A DNA stretch of 64,000 nucleotides. Origin: Bradyrhizobium quebecense (GTDB lineage: Bacteria; Pseudomonadota; Alphaproteobacteria; Rhizobiales; Xanthobacteraceae). The stretch's first letter is position 1, and every line of letters begins with the position of its first letter. The position numbers and the translations under genes were made by a program. The stretch spans positions 6,696,001 to 6,760,000 of the forward strand of contig NZ_CP088022.1 of NCBI RefSeq assembly GCF_013373795.3. The letters run 5' to 3'. Shown piece by piece: positions 32,723 to 41,107 of this stretch. The notes under the pieces were generated by a model that was not told the DNA's origin, ran no database searches, and saw only the letters and a program-made list of their open reading frames with translations.

Positions 32723-33946
32723 TCAGGCATCAAGCCGCCTGAATACCAGCGTGGCGTTGGTGCCGCCGAAGCCGAACGAGTTCGACAACACGGTATTGAG
32801 CTTGGCGTTGTCGATGCGCTTGCGCACGATCGGCATGTCGGCGAACACCGGATCGAGCTCGGTGATATGCGCGCTTTCGCAGATGAAGCCGTTGTTCAGC
32901 ATCAGCAGCGAGTAGATCGCTTCCTGGACGCCGGTGGCGCCGAGCGAGTGGCCGGTCAGCGCCTTGGTCGCCGAGATCGGCGGGCACTTGTCGCCGGTAC
33001 CGAACACCTTGCGGATCGCTTCGATCTCCGGCGGATCGCCGGCCGGCGTCGAGGTGGCGTGCGGATTGATGTAGTCGACCGGCGTGTCCACCGTCGACAT
33101 CGCCATGCGCATGCACCGCTCGGCGCCCTCGCCCGACGGCGCCACCATGTCGTATCCGTCGGAGGTTGCGCCGTAGCCGACGACCTCACCGTAGATCCGC
33201 GCGCCGCGTGCCTTGGCGTGCTCGAGCTCTTCGAGCACCACGACACCCGCGCCGCCGGCGATCACGAAACCGTCGCGGCTGATGTCGTAGGGACGCGAGG
33301 CGGTCGCCGGCGTGTCGTTGTACTTCGACGACATGGCGCCCATGGCGTCGAACAGCACCGACAGCGTCCAGTCGAGTTCCTCGCAGCCGCCGGCGAAAAT
33401 GATGTCCTGCTTGCCGATCTGGATCGTCTCGTAGGCATTGCCGATGCAATGGTTCGACGTCGCGCAGGCCGAGGAGATCGAGTAGTTCACACCCTTGATC
33501 TTGAACCAGGTCGCGAGCGTCGCCGACGCGGTCGAGGACATTCCCTTCGGCACAGCGAACGGACCAACGCGCTTCGGGCCCTTGGCGCGCGCGATATCGG
33601 CGGCCTCCACCAGCGTGCGCGTCGACGGTCCGCCGGATCCCATGATGATGCCGGTGCGGATGTTGGAGACCTCGTTCTCCTCGAGGCCGGAGTCGCGGAT
33701 CGCCTGCTCCATGGCGACGTGATTCCACGCGGCACCTTCGGCGAGGAACCGCATCGCGCGGCGATCGATCACCTCGGCGGGATTGAGTGTCGGCGCACCG
33801 TGCACCTGCGAACGGAAGCCGAGCTCGGCAGCCTTCTCCGCACGCGAAATGCCCGACCTTGCCTCGTAGAGGCTCGCAAGCACTTCCTGGGTGTTGTTAC
33901 CGATGGACGAGACAATCCCCATCCCCGTGATGACAACCCGCCTCAT
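32723..33946 (-). CDS. fabB: 3-oxoacyl-ACP synthase I FabB
   Basis: Condensing enzyme needed with FabA for unsaturated fatty acid synthesis, 407 residues. Catalytic Cys lies in [14 protein letters not shown] near residue 163, the first His in [11 protein letters not shown] near 300 and the second in TGHSLGATG near 335. N-terminus [17 protein letters not shown] is canonical. It follows fabA by 43 bases and precedes fabV by 77 bases. Confidence 0.96.
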   Translation of the reverse strand: MRRVVITGMGIVSSIGNNTQEVLASLYEARSGISRAEKAAELGFRSQVHGAPTLNPAEVIDRRAMRFLAEGAAWNHVAMEQAIRDSGLEENEVSNIRTGIIMGSGGPSTRTLVEAADIARAKGPKRVGPFAVPKGMSSTASATLATWFKIKGVNYSISSACATSNHCIGNAYETIQIGKQDIIFAGGCEELDWTLSVLFDAMGAMSSKYNDTPATASRPYDISRDGFVIAGGAGVVVLEELEHAKARGARIYGEVVGYGATSDGYDMVAPSGEGAERCMRMAMSTVDTPVDYINPHATSTPAGDPPEIEAIRKVFGTGDKCPPISATKALTGHSLGATGVQEAIYSLLMLNNGFICESAHITELDPVFADMPIVRKRIDNAKLNTVLSNSFGFGGTNATLVFRRLDA

Positions 33947-33989
33947 GTTCGCCTCGCCCTGCCTTTATGTTGCCGCATGATGATCCTGC

Positions 33990-34517
33990 TCAAGATGGCG
34001 CCGTGCCCTGCTTGAACAATCCGACCTTCAAATCCTTGGCGCGATAAATAATCTCGTCGTCCATGGAAAGCCACCCGTCGGCAATTCCAAGCACGAGCTT
34101 TGACCGCATCACGCGCTTGATATCGATGTTGTACACAACCTTGCGCGCGTGCGGCAGCACCTGTCCGGAGAACTTCAGCTCGCCGAGGCCGAGCGCGCGG
34201 CCACGACCTTCGCCACCGATCCAGCCGAGGTAAAAGCCGACCATTTGCCACATGGCATCGAGGCCGAGACAGCCCGGCATCACCGGATCGTTCTTGAAAT
34301 GGCAGCCGAAGAACCAGAGATCCGGCTTCACTTCGAGTTCGGCGCGCACCAGCCCCTTGCCGTACTCGCCGCCGGTTTGCGAGATCTCACTGATCCGATC
34401 GAACATCAGCATCGGTGGCAGCGGCAACTGGGCGTTGCCGGGACCAAAGAGCTCGCCCCGCCCGCAAGCCAGCAAATCCTCGTATTCGTAACCGCCGCGC
34501 CGATCCAGCATCCTCAT
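33990..34517 (-). CDS. fabA: 3-hydroxydecanoyl-ACP dehydratase/isomerase FabA
   Basis: Dehydrates 3-hydroxydecanoyl-ACP and isomerises trans-2 to cis-3-decenoyl-ACP, the branch point to unsaturated fatty acids. The 175-residue protein has the catalytic His in [15 protein letters not shown] and Asp in [10 protein letters not shown]. First gene of fabA-fabB-fabV, divergent from irr, an arrangement known in rhizobia. Confidence 0.96.
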   Translation of the reverse strand: MRMLDRRGGYEYEDLLACGRGELFGPGNAQLPLPPMLMFDRISEISQTGGEYGKGLVRAELEVKPDLWFFGCHFKNDPVMPGCLGLDAMWQMVGFYLGWIGGEGRGRALGLGELKFSGQVLPHARKVVYNIDIKRVMRSKLVLGIADGWLSMDDEIIYRAKDLKVGLFKQGTAPS

Positions 34518-34762
34518 TCCACCTCTGATGTCCCGATGAAGCGCTTTGCTTGGTCGGACCTTAATCTACCCACGGGAACCGGAATAACCCGTCCCGCATC
34601 TCGGCGCTACCTGGGTACGCTGCCGACCTGTTATCTCTGCCGAAAGCGCATATGTGGTCCGCGCGCTCTCTAACATAGGGCCAATCGGGCGGCAAAGCGG
34701 CATTCCGATGATAAATTACCGTTTCTCCTTAGGTTTCTACCGCAGCTTGGATTTGTTCTAGT
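34518..34762. other. fabA-irr intergenic region
   Basis: About 245 bases upstream of both divergent genes before the irr hexamers begin. It contains no gene I can support. The fabA promoter must be in it, but I could not pick a single convincing -35/-10 pair. Confidence 0.5.
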
Positions 34763-34790
34763 TGCGAAAAACTTGCATCTGATGGGCATC
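34763..34790 (+). promoter_or_regulatory. Candidate Mur/Fur binding site on the irr promoter
   Basis: Three imperfect direct hexamers TGCGAA (34763), TGCATC (34774) and GGCATC (34785) are spaced exactly 11 bases apart and overlap the predicted irr promoter. In B. japonicum the irr promoter is bound by Fur/Mur at three imperfect direct-repeat hexamers (from memory). Confidence 0.55.
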
Positions 34791-34801
34791 CTTTTTATAT
34801 T
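34773..34801 (+). promoter_or_regulatory. irr promoter
   Basis: TTGCAT (34773-34778), 17-base spacer, TATATT (34796-34801). The start site would fall near 34808, about 33 bases before the preferred irr ATG and too close to the ATG at 34817 for a normal ribosome site. Confidence 0.65.
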
Positions 34802-34840
34802 TATGAGGAATATTGCATGAGTTGGGTGCATAGAGTGGAT

Positions 34841-35332
34841 ATGAACGACGAAGTACCGGCTGTGAACGATGATGCCGTGCACCCGGCTGCCCGGGGCGCT
34901 GGGCACCACCCTGCCCTGACCGGCTGTCCGTGGCATGACGTCAACGAGATGCTGCAGTCTGCCGGTCTCCGGCCGACCCGTCAGCGCATGGCGCTGGGTT
35001 GGCTGCTGTTCGGCAAGGGCGCCCGCCACCTGACCGCTGAAATGCTGTACGAGGAAGCCACGCTGGCCAAGGTTCCGGTGTCGCTGGCGACCGTCTACAA
35101 CACGCTCAACCAGCTGACCGATGCCGGCCTGCTGCGCCAGGTCAGCGTCGACGGCACCAAGACCTATTTCGACACCAACGTGTCGACGCATCACCACTTC
35201 TATCTTGAGCACAATCACGAGCTGGTCGACATTCCCGACCCGAACCTCGTGCTGTCGAGGATGCCCAACGTGCCTGATGGCTACGAGATTTCCCGCGTCG
35301 ACATGGTCGTGCGGCTGCGCAAGAAGCGCTGA
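34841..35332 (+). CDS. irr: Iron response regulator Irr
   Basis: Fur-superfamily repressor/activator that senses heme status and controls iron and heme genes in rhizobia; stability depends on heme in Bradyrhizobium. From ATG 34841 the protein is 163 residues, which puts the heme regulatory motif GCPWHDVN at Cys29 and the second heme site HHH at 117-119, the positions known for B. japonicum Irr. An upstream ATG at 34817 would add 8 residues. The HTH includes RPTRQRMALGWLLFG and SLATVYNTLNQLTDAGLL. Likely repressed by Mur. Confidence 0.96.
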   Translation: MNDEVPAVNDDAVHPAARGAGHHPALTGCPWHDVNEMLQSAGLRPTRQRMALGWLLFGKGARHLTAEMLYEEATLAKVPVSLATVYNTLNQLTDAGLLRQVSVDGTKTYFDTNVSTHHHFYLEHNHELVDIPDPNLVLSRMPNVPDGYEISRVDMVVRLRKKR

Positions 35333-35356
35333 TCCGGCCTTGACGGCGATTTGACT

Positions 35357-35385
35357 TGTGATGGCCGGGCTCGTCCCGGCCATTG
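35357..35385. terminator. Hairpin terminator between irr and the SH3 gene
   Basis: ATGGCCGGG / CCCGGCCAT stem with a short loop lies between two convergent stop codons; the U-tract is weak, so termination strength is uncertain. Confidence 0.6.
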
Positions 35386-35404
35386 TCGTTTGCGACGAAG
35401 AAAC

Positions 35405-35929
35405 TCAGTCCACCTTCTCGTCGGCGTAGACGCCCCACAGGCGCTGCTGCTCGATCCAGCCGTCGAAGCCGTTGCCGGTGACCCGGCACCAGTTGTTGGC
35501 GCATTTCTTGACCTGTGCGACGACGCCGGCCTGCAGGCGCGCGGCGATGGCGCTGGTGGCGTCGGGACGATCGTACAGCGAGGCCAGGTCGTCCTTGTTC
35601 TTCATCGTGACGACCGCGGTGCGGCGACCGGACAGCAGCGAGTGATAGACCCAGCCTTCGGCGCCTTCGGAATCGCGCACCCGGCGCCAATTCTCGAACT
35701 CGGCGGTGATTTCGACCGGCAGCCCCGACCGCGTGTAGACCCAGGCGACGTCATTGTCCTTGGTCGGGCCGGCCCGGACGTTCACATGATCGGATTTCAG
35801 GCTGACATAGCGCGGAATCGGCAGGCCGCTGGTGGTGGGGCTCAAATCCTTGGCGGAATGTCCGGGGATGACCGACGCGCTCAGCATGCTCCCGACCAGA
35901 GCCACCAATGAACCGAAACGCCAGACCAT
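35405..35929 (-). CDS. Exported SH3-domain protein
   Basis: Predicted periplasmic protein of 174 residues with two bacterial SH3 repeats. Residues 1-26 (MVWRFGSLVALVGSMLSASVIPGHSA) look like a signal peptide. The first SH3b starts at YVSLKSDHVNVRAGPTKDND and includes EGWVYHSLLSGRR; the second has AGVVAQVKKCANNWCRVTGNGFDGWIEQQ, with two Cys that may pair. Such proteins bind cell-wall components or act as adaptors. The frame is open upstream, but the ATG at 35929 yields the signal peptide. Confidence 0.85.
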   Translation of the reverse strand: MVWRFGSLVALVGSMLSASVIPGHSAKDLSPTTSGLPIPRYVSLKSDHVNVRAGPTKDNDVAWVYTRSGLPVEITAEFENWRRVRDSEGAEGWVYHSLLSGRRTAVVTMKNKDDLASLYDRPDATSAIAARLQAGVVAQVKKCANNWCRVTGNGFDGWIEQQRLWGVYADEKVD

Positions 35930-36286
35930 CAACTCGTCTCCTGCCGAGATGCCCAACCCGCATTCGGCGAGCTGCAACCCAAACCCAAATTCAAACCCGT
36001 GCCCGAGGGCCCCTGCGCCGGCGCTATTCGTTCCCTGACCGCACGGATCCGAGGGGTTCTTGTCTTGGCCCGGCCTTCTGCTAGAGAGGACGGAGCGCCT
36101 GAGAGCCAGAACACCCGAATTTCCCGTTGCCTCCCCTTGGCGACAGCCGGGGCAAGTATCGGGGAACCCTAGGAAACGCGAAGGAAACGCCGGGACAGCG
36201 CGGCTATCAGCAGTGTCGAACAACCGGGTTAATGAGGCCTCAACGGCTCGGTTTTTGACGGGCCGCGCGCCTCATGAAAGCAGGAC
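35930..36286. other. Intergenic region between SH3 gene and D-glycerate dehydrogenase gene
   Basis: Divergent promoters of the two genes must lie here. I see a CCCAAAC/CAAACCC-rich patch near 35978-35998 and no supportable gene, hairpin terminator or known repeat. Confidence 0.5.
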
Positions 36287-37291
36287 ATGTCGGTGAAGAA
36301 AAAGCCTCTCGTCGTCGTCACCCGCAAGCTGCCGGACTCGATCGAGACCCGGATGCGCGAGCTGTTCGATGCCAGACTGAATCTCGACGACGCGCCGATG
36401 ACGCCGGAGCAGATCGCCGAAGCGGCGAGGACCGCGGACGTGCTGGTGCCGACCGTGACCGACATGATCCGCGAGGACGTGATCAATCAGCCCGACTGCA
36501 AGCTGAAGATGATCGCCAATTTCGGCAACGGCGTCGACAATATCGACGTCACCGCCGCGCATGCCCGCGGCATCACGGTGACCAATACGCCGAAGGTGCT
36601 GACCGAGGACACCGCCGACATGACGATGGCGCTGATCCTTGCCGTGCCGCGCCGCATGATCGAAGGCGCCGCGATCCTGACCGAAGGCAAGCAACACTGG
36701 GCCGGCTGGTCGCCGACCTGGATGCTGGGCCACCGCATCGGGGGCAAGCGGCTCGGCATCATCGGCATGGGCCGCATCGGCCAGGCCGTGGCGCGCCGTG
36801 CCCGCGCCTTCGGCCTGCAGATCCACTATCACAACCGCCGTCCGGTGGCGCCCATGATCGCCGATGAATTGGGGGCGACCTATTGGGAAAGCCTCGACCA
36901 GATGTTGGCGCGGATGGACATCATCTCGGTGAACTGCCCGCACACGCCGGCCACCTATCACCTGCTCTCGGCGCGGCGGCTCAAGCTGATCCGGAAAGAA
37001 GCCTATATCGTCAACACCGCGCGCGGCGAGGTGATCGACGAGGACACGCTGATCAAGCTGATCGAAGCCGGCGATGTCGGCGGCGCGGGTCTCGACGTCT
37101 ACGAGCACGAGCCCGCGGTGAACCCGAAACTGGTGCGGCTTGCCAGGGCCGGCAAGGTGACGCTGCTGCCGCATATGGGCTCGGCCACCATCGAAGGCCG
37201 CGTCGAAATGGGCGAGAAGGTGATCATCAACATCCGAACCTTCCTCGACGCCCACAAGCCGCCGGATCGCGTGCTGCCGAGCATGCTGTAG
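36287..37291 (+). CDS. D-isomer 2-hydroxyacid dehydrogenase (D-glycerate dehydrogenase/glyoxylate reductase type)
   Basis: NAD(P)H-dependent oxidoreductase of 334 residues. Rossmann motif GMGRIGQAVARRARAFG near residue 161; substrate/catalytic residues Arg in NTARGEVIDEDTLI, Glu in LDVYEHEP and His in LLPHMGSAT. The pattern fits GyaR/D-glycerate dehydrogenases acting on glyoxylate or hydroxypyruvate. AGCAGGA precedes the ATG. The 3' side is followed by a palindromic repeat and the insertion-sequence region. Confidence 0.92.
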   Translation: MSVKKKPLVVVTRKLPDSIETRMRELFDARLNLDDAPMTPEQIAEAARTADVLVPTVTDMIREDVINQPDCKLKMIANFGNGVDNIDVTAAHARGITVTNTPKVLTEDTADMTMALILAVPRRMIEGAAILTEGKQHWAGWSPTWMLGHRIGGKRLGIIGMGRIGQAVARRARAFGLQIHYHNRRPVAPMIADELGATYWESLDQMLARMDIISVNCPHTPATYHLLSARRLKLIRKEAYIVNTARGEVIDEDTLIKLIEAGDVGGAGLDVYEHEPAVNPKLVRLARAGKVTLLPHMGSATIEGRVEMGEKVIINIRTFLDAHKPPDRVLPSML

Positions 37292-37298
37292 GAATTCC

Positions 37299-37419
37299 GT
37301 AGCCCGGATGGAGCCAACGGGTCGCGCGAACGCGCGCCCGATGACAGGCTCCGCGAAATCCGGGACAGCATCGCCGCGTCAAGACCGCCCCGGATTACGC
37401 TTCGCTTCATCCGGGCTAC
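37299..37419. repeat. Palindromic intergenic repeat (GTAGCCCGGATG type), copy 2
   Basis: GTAGCCCGGATG and CATCCGGGCTAC are the outer arms; the middle contains GCGCGAACGCGC. It is related to 31368-31454. Confidence 0.85.
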
Positions 37420-37507
37420 GACACCGCCAAAATATCGAAAACAACCCCATGCAAAGTAGCCGGTGCGGCCGGAGCTCGACCACGCAACTTGAAACCAACA
37501 CTCGCTG

Positions 37508-37533
37508 TCGTCCCGGCGCAGGCCGGGACCCAT
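37508..37533. repeat. Left arm of a palindromic repeat split by two insertion sequences
   Basis: TCGTCCCGGCGCAGGCCGGGACCCAT is the left arm. The intact relative at 44756-44878 continues from ACCCAT to AACCACCG; here that continuation is found only after the IS, at 38897. The right arm is itself broken at 38973/40031. Confidence 0.8.
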
Positions 37534-37549
37534 ATGTGGACGGCCCCCG

Positions 37550-37791
37550 TGGCACAAGAGCTTTCTGGGATTGGTCGGATCGCTGTCATCCATATGTCCG
37601 GCCTGTTTGATGCGATCGTGTTGATCGCTGGGCCAAGATGGTTTCCGCGACGCGAGTGCCAAACAACCTGGCGACCTTGTGAAGGCCAATGGGTCCCGCG
37701 GCTTGTCTCGCGTTCTGGATCGATCGATCATTCCATCTGCTCTTGCAGCTCCGGTTCGTCCGGCGAGCGCTACGTCCGGCCGGCCGACTTG
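37550..37791 (-). ncRNA. Candidate bridge/seeker RNA of the IS1111-like element
   Basis: Non-coding 240 bases between the transposase stop and the element end, read in the transposase direction. In order it contains CGGGACCCAT (complement of 37689-37698; same as host flank 37524-37533), a hairpin (37688-37669), GGTTG (37668-37664; pairs with CAACC at the other junction, 38896-38900), ACCATC (37642-37637; same as the right end 38891-38896) and ACATATGG (37597-37590; pairs with CCATATGT at the left end 37530-37537). This mirrors paired target and donor guides. The RNA boundaries are not known and expression is untested. Confidence 0.55.
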
Positions 37792-38820
37792 TTAGGTGAC
37801 AGCGTTCATGCGTGCGGCATCATAGCTCTCGCCGGTCGCCATCAGCTTCCAGGCGATGCGGGCCACCTTGTTGGCGAGCGCCACGGCCGCAAGCTTCGGC
37901 GGCTTGCGCCTGAGCAACGCCACGAGCCAGCGCGAGGGGTGGCCGCGCCCGAGCCTTGCCTGCCGGATCACCGCGGTCGCCCCGGCCACGAGCAGGCGAC
38001 GCAGGGTCTCGTCGCCAGCGCGGGTGATCTTGCCGAGCCTGGTTTTGCCGGCGGTGGAATGGTCCTTGGGCGTCAGGCCGAGCCAGGCCGCGAACAAGCG
38101 GCCGGAGCGGAAGGCGTGCGGGTCCGGCGTCTTCATCACAAGCGAGGTCGCGATGATCGGACCGACCGAGGGGATCTGGGCCAGACGACGGCTTGTGGCG
38201 TTGGCCTGGTGCCAGGCCAGCAGCCTGGCCTCGACCGCCTTCAGCTCACCCTGCAACTGCGCATAGTCACGGCCCTGCATGGCGAACAGCTCGCGCGCCA
38301 TAGCGGGAACGCTCTCGTCCTGCGTGATCCGGGCCAACAGCGGCTCGATCTTGTCCAACCCCTTCGGCGCGATCAGGCCAAACTCCGCCGCGTAGCCGCG
38401 GATCGCATTGCTGAGCTGGGTACGGCGGCCGATCAGCCCATCGCGGACACCTGCAAGCATCAGCGCGGCCTGCTGTTCGGCGCTCTTCACCGGCACAAAC
38501 CGCATCCGCGGTCGGCCCATCGCTTCGCACACCCCATCCGCATCTCGCCCGTCGTTCTTGTTCCGCAGCACATAAGGCTTCACCAACTGCGGCGCTATCA
38601 GCTTCACCTCATGGCCAAGCTTGCCAAGCTCGCGCCCCCAGTAATGAGCCGCCCCGCAGGCCTCCATCCCGATCACGGTCGGCGGAAGCTTGGCAAAAAA
38701 CTCAAGCACCTGCTTGCGCGACAGCTTCTTGCGCAACACCGGCTGTTCCGCCGCGTCAACTCCATGCAGCACAAAAATATGCTTCGACGTATCCATCCCA
38801 ATACGGATAATCTCTCTCAC
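37792..38820 (-). CDS. IS110-family transposase (DEDD recombinase)
   Basis: RNA-guided recombinase of the IS110 class, 342 residues. The RuvC-like N-terminal domain shows acidic residues in IGMDTSKH, VIGMEACG and KNDGRDAD. The C-terminal Tnp20 domain reads LAQIPSVGPIIATSL to RSGRLFAAWLGLTPKDHSTAGK and contains the expected catalytic Ser region. The frame is intact, so the element may be active. Only about 60 bases lie between its start and the element end, against about 240 after its stop. Confidence 0.95.
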   Translation of the reverse strand: MREIIRIGMDTSKHIFVLHGVDAAEQPVLRKKLSRKQVLEFFAKLPPTVIGMEACGAAHYWGRELGKLGHEVKLIAPQLVKPYVLRNKNDGRDADGVCEAMGRPRMRFVPVKSAEQQAALMLAGVRDGLIGRRTQLSNAIRGYAAEFGLIAPKGLDKIEPLLARITQDESVPAMARELFAMQGRDYAQLQGELKAVEARLLAWHQANATSRRLAQIPSVGPIIATSLVMKTPDPHAFRSGRLFAAWLGLTPKDHSTAGKTRLGKITRAGDETLRRLLVAGATAVIRQARLGRGHPSRWLVALLRRKPPKLAAVALANKVARIAWKLMATGESYDAARMNAVT

Positions 38821-38896
38821 GGACGGTCTCCTTGTCTGAGATTTACAACAACCTCATTCTGGCACACTGATGCCGTAGGGGGCCGTCCACACCATC

Positions 38897-38973
38897 AACC
38901 ACCGATAGTCATTGCTCCACCGTGCTGGAACGACGAGTCCCGCTCCCAACTTCCGCTGCGGAGTATGGGTCCC
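38897..38973. repeat. Middle part of the split palindromic repeat
   Basis: Host-derived sequence between the two insertion sequences, starting AACCACCGATAG and ending GAGTATGGGTCCC. Joined to 37508-37533 on the left and 40035-40053 on the right it rebuilds a complete palindromic element. Confidence 0.75.
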
Positions 38974-40030
38974 TTGGGTTCACGACACAAGTGCAACACC
39001 TGCTAGGGTGTTGTGGCGATGGGACAATGTTATGGCCAGCTCAGCCTTGAAGAGCGCGTTGAGATTTACCGCCTGCATGTAGGCGGTAAATCTCAAAACG
39101 ATATTGCGTCTGCGCTTGACCGCGCGACGTCGACGATAAGTCGGGAGCTGAAGCGCAACTCGCGGCCTACCAAGGTCTGGAAGGGCGGTTACGAACCGGT
39201 CCGGGCTCAACAATTGGCCGAACGTCGGCGACGGCAGGATGGCCGCTTCAAGCTGGCGCGCCAGCCGGCCCTGCGGGACTGCGTCGGCAAAAGCCTTGCG
39301 ATGGGACATTCGCCGGAGCAGATCGCTGGTCGACTGGCGCGAGAACATGGTCGCGTCATGATCAGCCACGAGTCAATCTATCGTTTCATCTATCATCGTA
39401 CCGCCCAGAAGGATTACTGGCACCGCCTGCTGCCGCGCCATAAACTCAGACGAGGGCGCCGGCGACGCCCAGGCGGCAGCCCTGCCAGCTTCATTAAACA
39501 ACGGCGCTCGATCGATGAACGACCCTCCGAGGTCGAAGGTCGCGGGACGCCGGGTCATTGGGAAGCCGACTTCATGCTGTTCGCGCGATATGGCCAAGGA
39601 TTGCTGGTTCTCCACGAGCGCCAAACTCGCTTCAGCATCGTGCTGCACCCACGCGATCGGAAAGCTGTCCTCACCGCTCGGACCATCGCCCGTCAACTCG
39701 GCAAGCTTCCACAGGCGATCCGTAAAACCATCAGCTTCGACAACGGAACCGAGTTCGCCGAGCATCACAGGCTTCACAACGCCCTCGGCGTCCAAACCTT
39801 CTTCTGCGATCCCCATAGTCCCTGGCAAAAAGGCGGCGTGGAAAACTCCATCGGGCGCTTACGACGCTCTCTGCCACGCAAAACTGACCTCAGGTTCATC
39901 ACGGCAGCCGTCCTCAGGCGCCTCGCTCAGCGCCTCAACGATACCCCACGCAAATGCCTCGACTTCAAGACCCCCGCCGAGGCATTCTCCAAACTCAAAT
40001 CAATCGTTGCACTTCAAACGTGACTCCATC
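38974..40030 (+). mobile_element. IS30-family insertion sequence
   Basis: A 1.06-kb element. Imperfect inverted ends share TCACG and AAGTGCAAC (left TGGGTTCACG...AAGTGCAAC; right, reversed, TGGAGTCACG...AAGTGCAAC). It is flanked by a 4-base direct repeat TCCC (38970-38973 and 40031-40034). Deleting the element with one TCCC restores GGGTCCCGGCTTTCGCC, as expected of the palindromic repeat arm. Confidence 0.85.
39019..40023 (+). CDS. IS30-family transposase
   Basis: DDE transposase, 334 residues from ATG 39019 (an in-frame ATG-like start 6 bases upstream is possible). The N-terminal HTH region reads LSLEERVEIYRLHVGGKSQNDIASALDRATSTISRELKRN. The DDE core includes GHWEADFMLF, SFDNGTEFAEHH and the Glu in QKGGVENSIGRLRR. 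The end PRKCLDFKTPAEAF is typical of IS30. The reading frame is intact. Confidence 0.95.
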   Translation: MGQCYGQLSLEERVEIYRLHVGGKSQNDIASALDRATSTISRELKRNSRPTKVWKGGYEPVRAQQLAERRRRQDGRFKLARQPALRDCVGKSLAMGHSPEQIAGRLAREHGRVMISHESIYRFIYHRTAQKDYWHRLLPRHKLRRGRRRRPGGSPASFIKQRRSIDERPSEVEGRGTPGHWEADFMLFARYGQGLLVLHERQTRFSIVLHPRDRKAVLTARTIARQLGKLPQAIRKTISFDNGTEFAEHHRLHNALGVQTFFCDPHSPWQKGGVENSIGRLRRSLPRKTDLRFITAAVLRRLAQRLNDTPRKCLDFKTPAEAFSKLKSIVALQT

Positions 40031-40034
40031 TCCC

Positions 40035-40054
40035 GGCTTTCGCCGGGACGACGA
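40035..40054. repeat. Right arm of the split palindromic repeat
   Basis: GGCTTTCGCCGGGACGACG completes the inverted arm paired with 37508-37533. Confidence 0.75.
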
Positions 40055-40071
40055 TGTGGTGACGGCCCGCC

Positions 40072-40986
40072 CTATTTCGTCTTCCGCCGCGCCTGCTTGC
40101 GCCAGTCGGCGACGAACGACACGAACGCGGCGAGCGCCGGTGGCGGCTGGCGGCGGCTTGGGTAATACAGGAACGGCCCGTCAAACGGCGGACACCAGTC
40201 GTCGAGCACGCTGACCAGCGCGCCGGATTTGACGCCATAACGCACATAACCCTCGAACGTCGCCCAATAGCCGACGCCGTCATGGACCGCACGCAACGCG
40301 AGGCCGAGATAGGTCGCGATCAGCCTGGCCGGTGGCGAAACCTTCACCACGCGACCGTTCTTCTCGAACTCCCAATCGAAGATCGCACCGCTGCCGAAGC
40401 GGGTGCGGATGCAGGCGTGCTTCAGCAGGTCCTTCGGGTGCATCGGCCGGCCGTGCTTCGCGACATGATCGCTCGACGCCACCACCGCGTAACGCTGCGG
40501 CGCGCCGAGCGGGACCGCCACCATGTCCTGCGCCAGATGCTCGCCATAGCGCACGCCGGCGTCGAAGCCTTGCGCGACGATATCCACGAACGCACTTTCG
40601 GCGACGATATCGAGATCGACCTGCGGATATCTGGCGAGGAACGGTGCGACCATCGGCGCCAGCACGAGATCGACCGCGGGCGGCGGCGCGTTGATGCGCA
40701 GGCGCCCCGACGGCTCGGCGCGCAGGCCGCGCACCTCGGTGATCGCGTCGGCGACGTTGACCATTGCCGGTGCGACGCGGGCGAGCAGCAGTTCGCCGGC
40801 TTCGGTCAGCGCAACGCTGCGGGTGGTGCGGTTCATCAGGCGGACGCCGAGCCGCTCCTCCATGTCGCGCAGGCGCTGGCTGAGGCTTGAGACCGAGACG
40901 CGCTGTTCGAGAGCCGCACGCCGGAAGTTGCGGGTGCGCGCCACCGCCACGAAGGCATCGAGGTCGCGAAGGTCGAAATCCTGCAT
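40072..40986 (-). CDS. LysR-family transcriptional regulator
   Basis: LTTR of 304 residues. The N-terminal HTH ([64 protein letters not shown]) is standard, followed by the effector domain. The ATG at 40986 is preferred; 8 upstream residues would precede the HTH otherwise. It is divergent from an aldo/keto reductase gene with which it is probably paired. The inducer is unknown. Confidence 0.92.
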   Translation of the reverse strand: MQDFDLRDLDAFVAVARTRNFRRAALEQRVSVSSLSQRLRDMEERLGVRLMNRTTRSVALTEAGELLLARVAPAMVNVADAITEVRGLRAEPSGRLRINAPPPAVDLVLAPMVAPFLARYPQVDLDIVAESAFVDIVAQGFDAGVRYGEHLAQDMVAVPLGAPQRYAVVASSDHVAKHGRPMHPKDLLKHACIRTRFGSGAIFDWEFEKNGRVVKVSPPARLIATYLGLALRAVHDGVGYWATFEGYVRYGVKSGALVSVLDDWCPPFDGPFLYYPSRRQPPPALAAFVSFVADWRKQARRKTK

Positions 40987-41005
40987 TGTTCGATATAGTG
41001 AACAA
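40986..41005. promoter_or_regulatory. Candidate LysR operator
   Basis: Inverted repeat TTGTTC (40986-40991) and GAACAA (41000-41005), 8-base spacer, at the start codon of the LysR gene and about 100 bases before the aldo/keto reductase. It fits autoregulation and control of the divergent gene. Confidence 0.5.
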
Positions 41006-41107
41006 CCCATTCGGGATTGTCCAGCTTATCCCGAAGACCGAACCGGCCCATATCAGCCGCGTCATTTGGCGGCGGATCATCCGCTGCAACGTTTTGGGAA
41101 CACCACC

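Larger units (their letters stand above)
37534..38896 (-). mobile_element. IS110-family insertion sequence, IS1111-like
   Basis: A 1.36-kb element with one transposase gene. A 14-base perfect inverted pair, TGTGGACGGCCCCC at 37535-37548 and its complement at 38878-38891, lies at or just inside the ends. CCAT occurs at both junctions (37530-37533 and 38892-38895), a possible shared core. Removing the element rejoins ACCCAT to AACCACCG as in the intact repeat at 44756. Inverted ends and a long non-coding stretch 3' of the transposase are features of the IS1111 subgroup. Confidence 0.85.

Noticed and set aside
34817..34840. Longer N-terminus of Irr
   Set aside because: Would shift the heme-site numbering by 8 and lies about 9 bases from the predicted transcription start.
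37489..39006. 505-residue plus-strand frame across the IS110 element
   Set aside because: Antisense to the transposase and covers the non-coding guide region; no domain seen.
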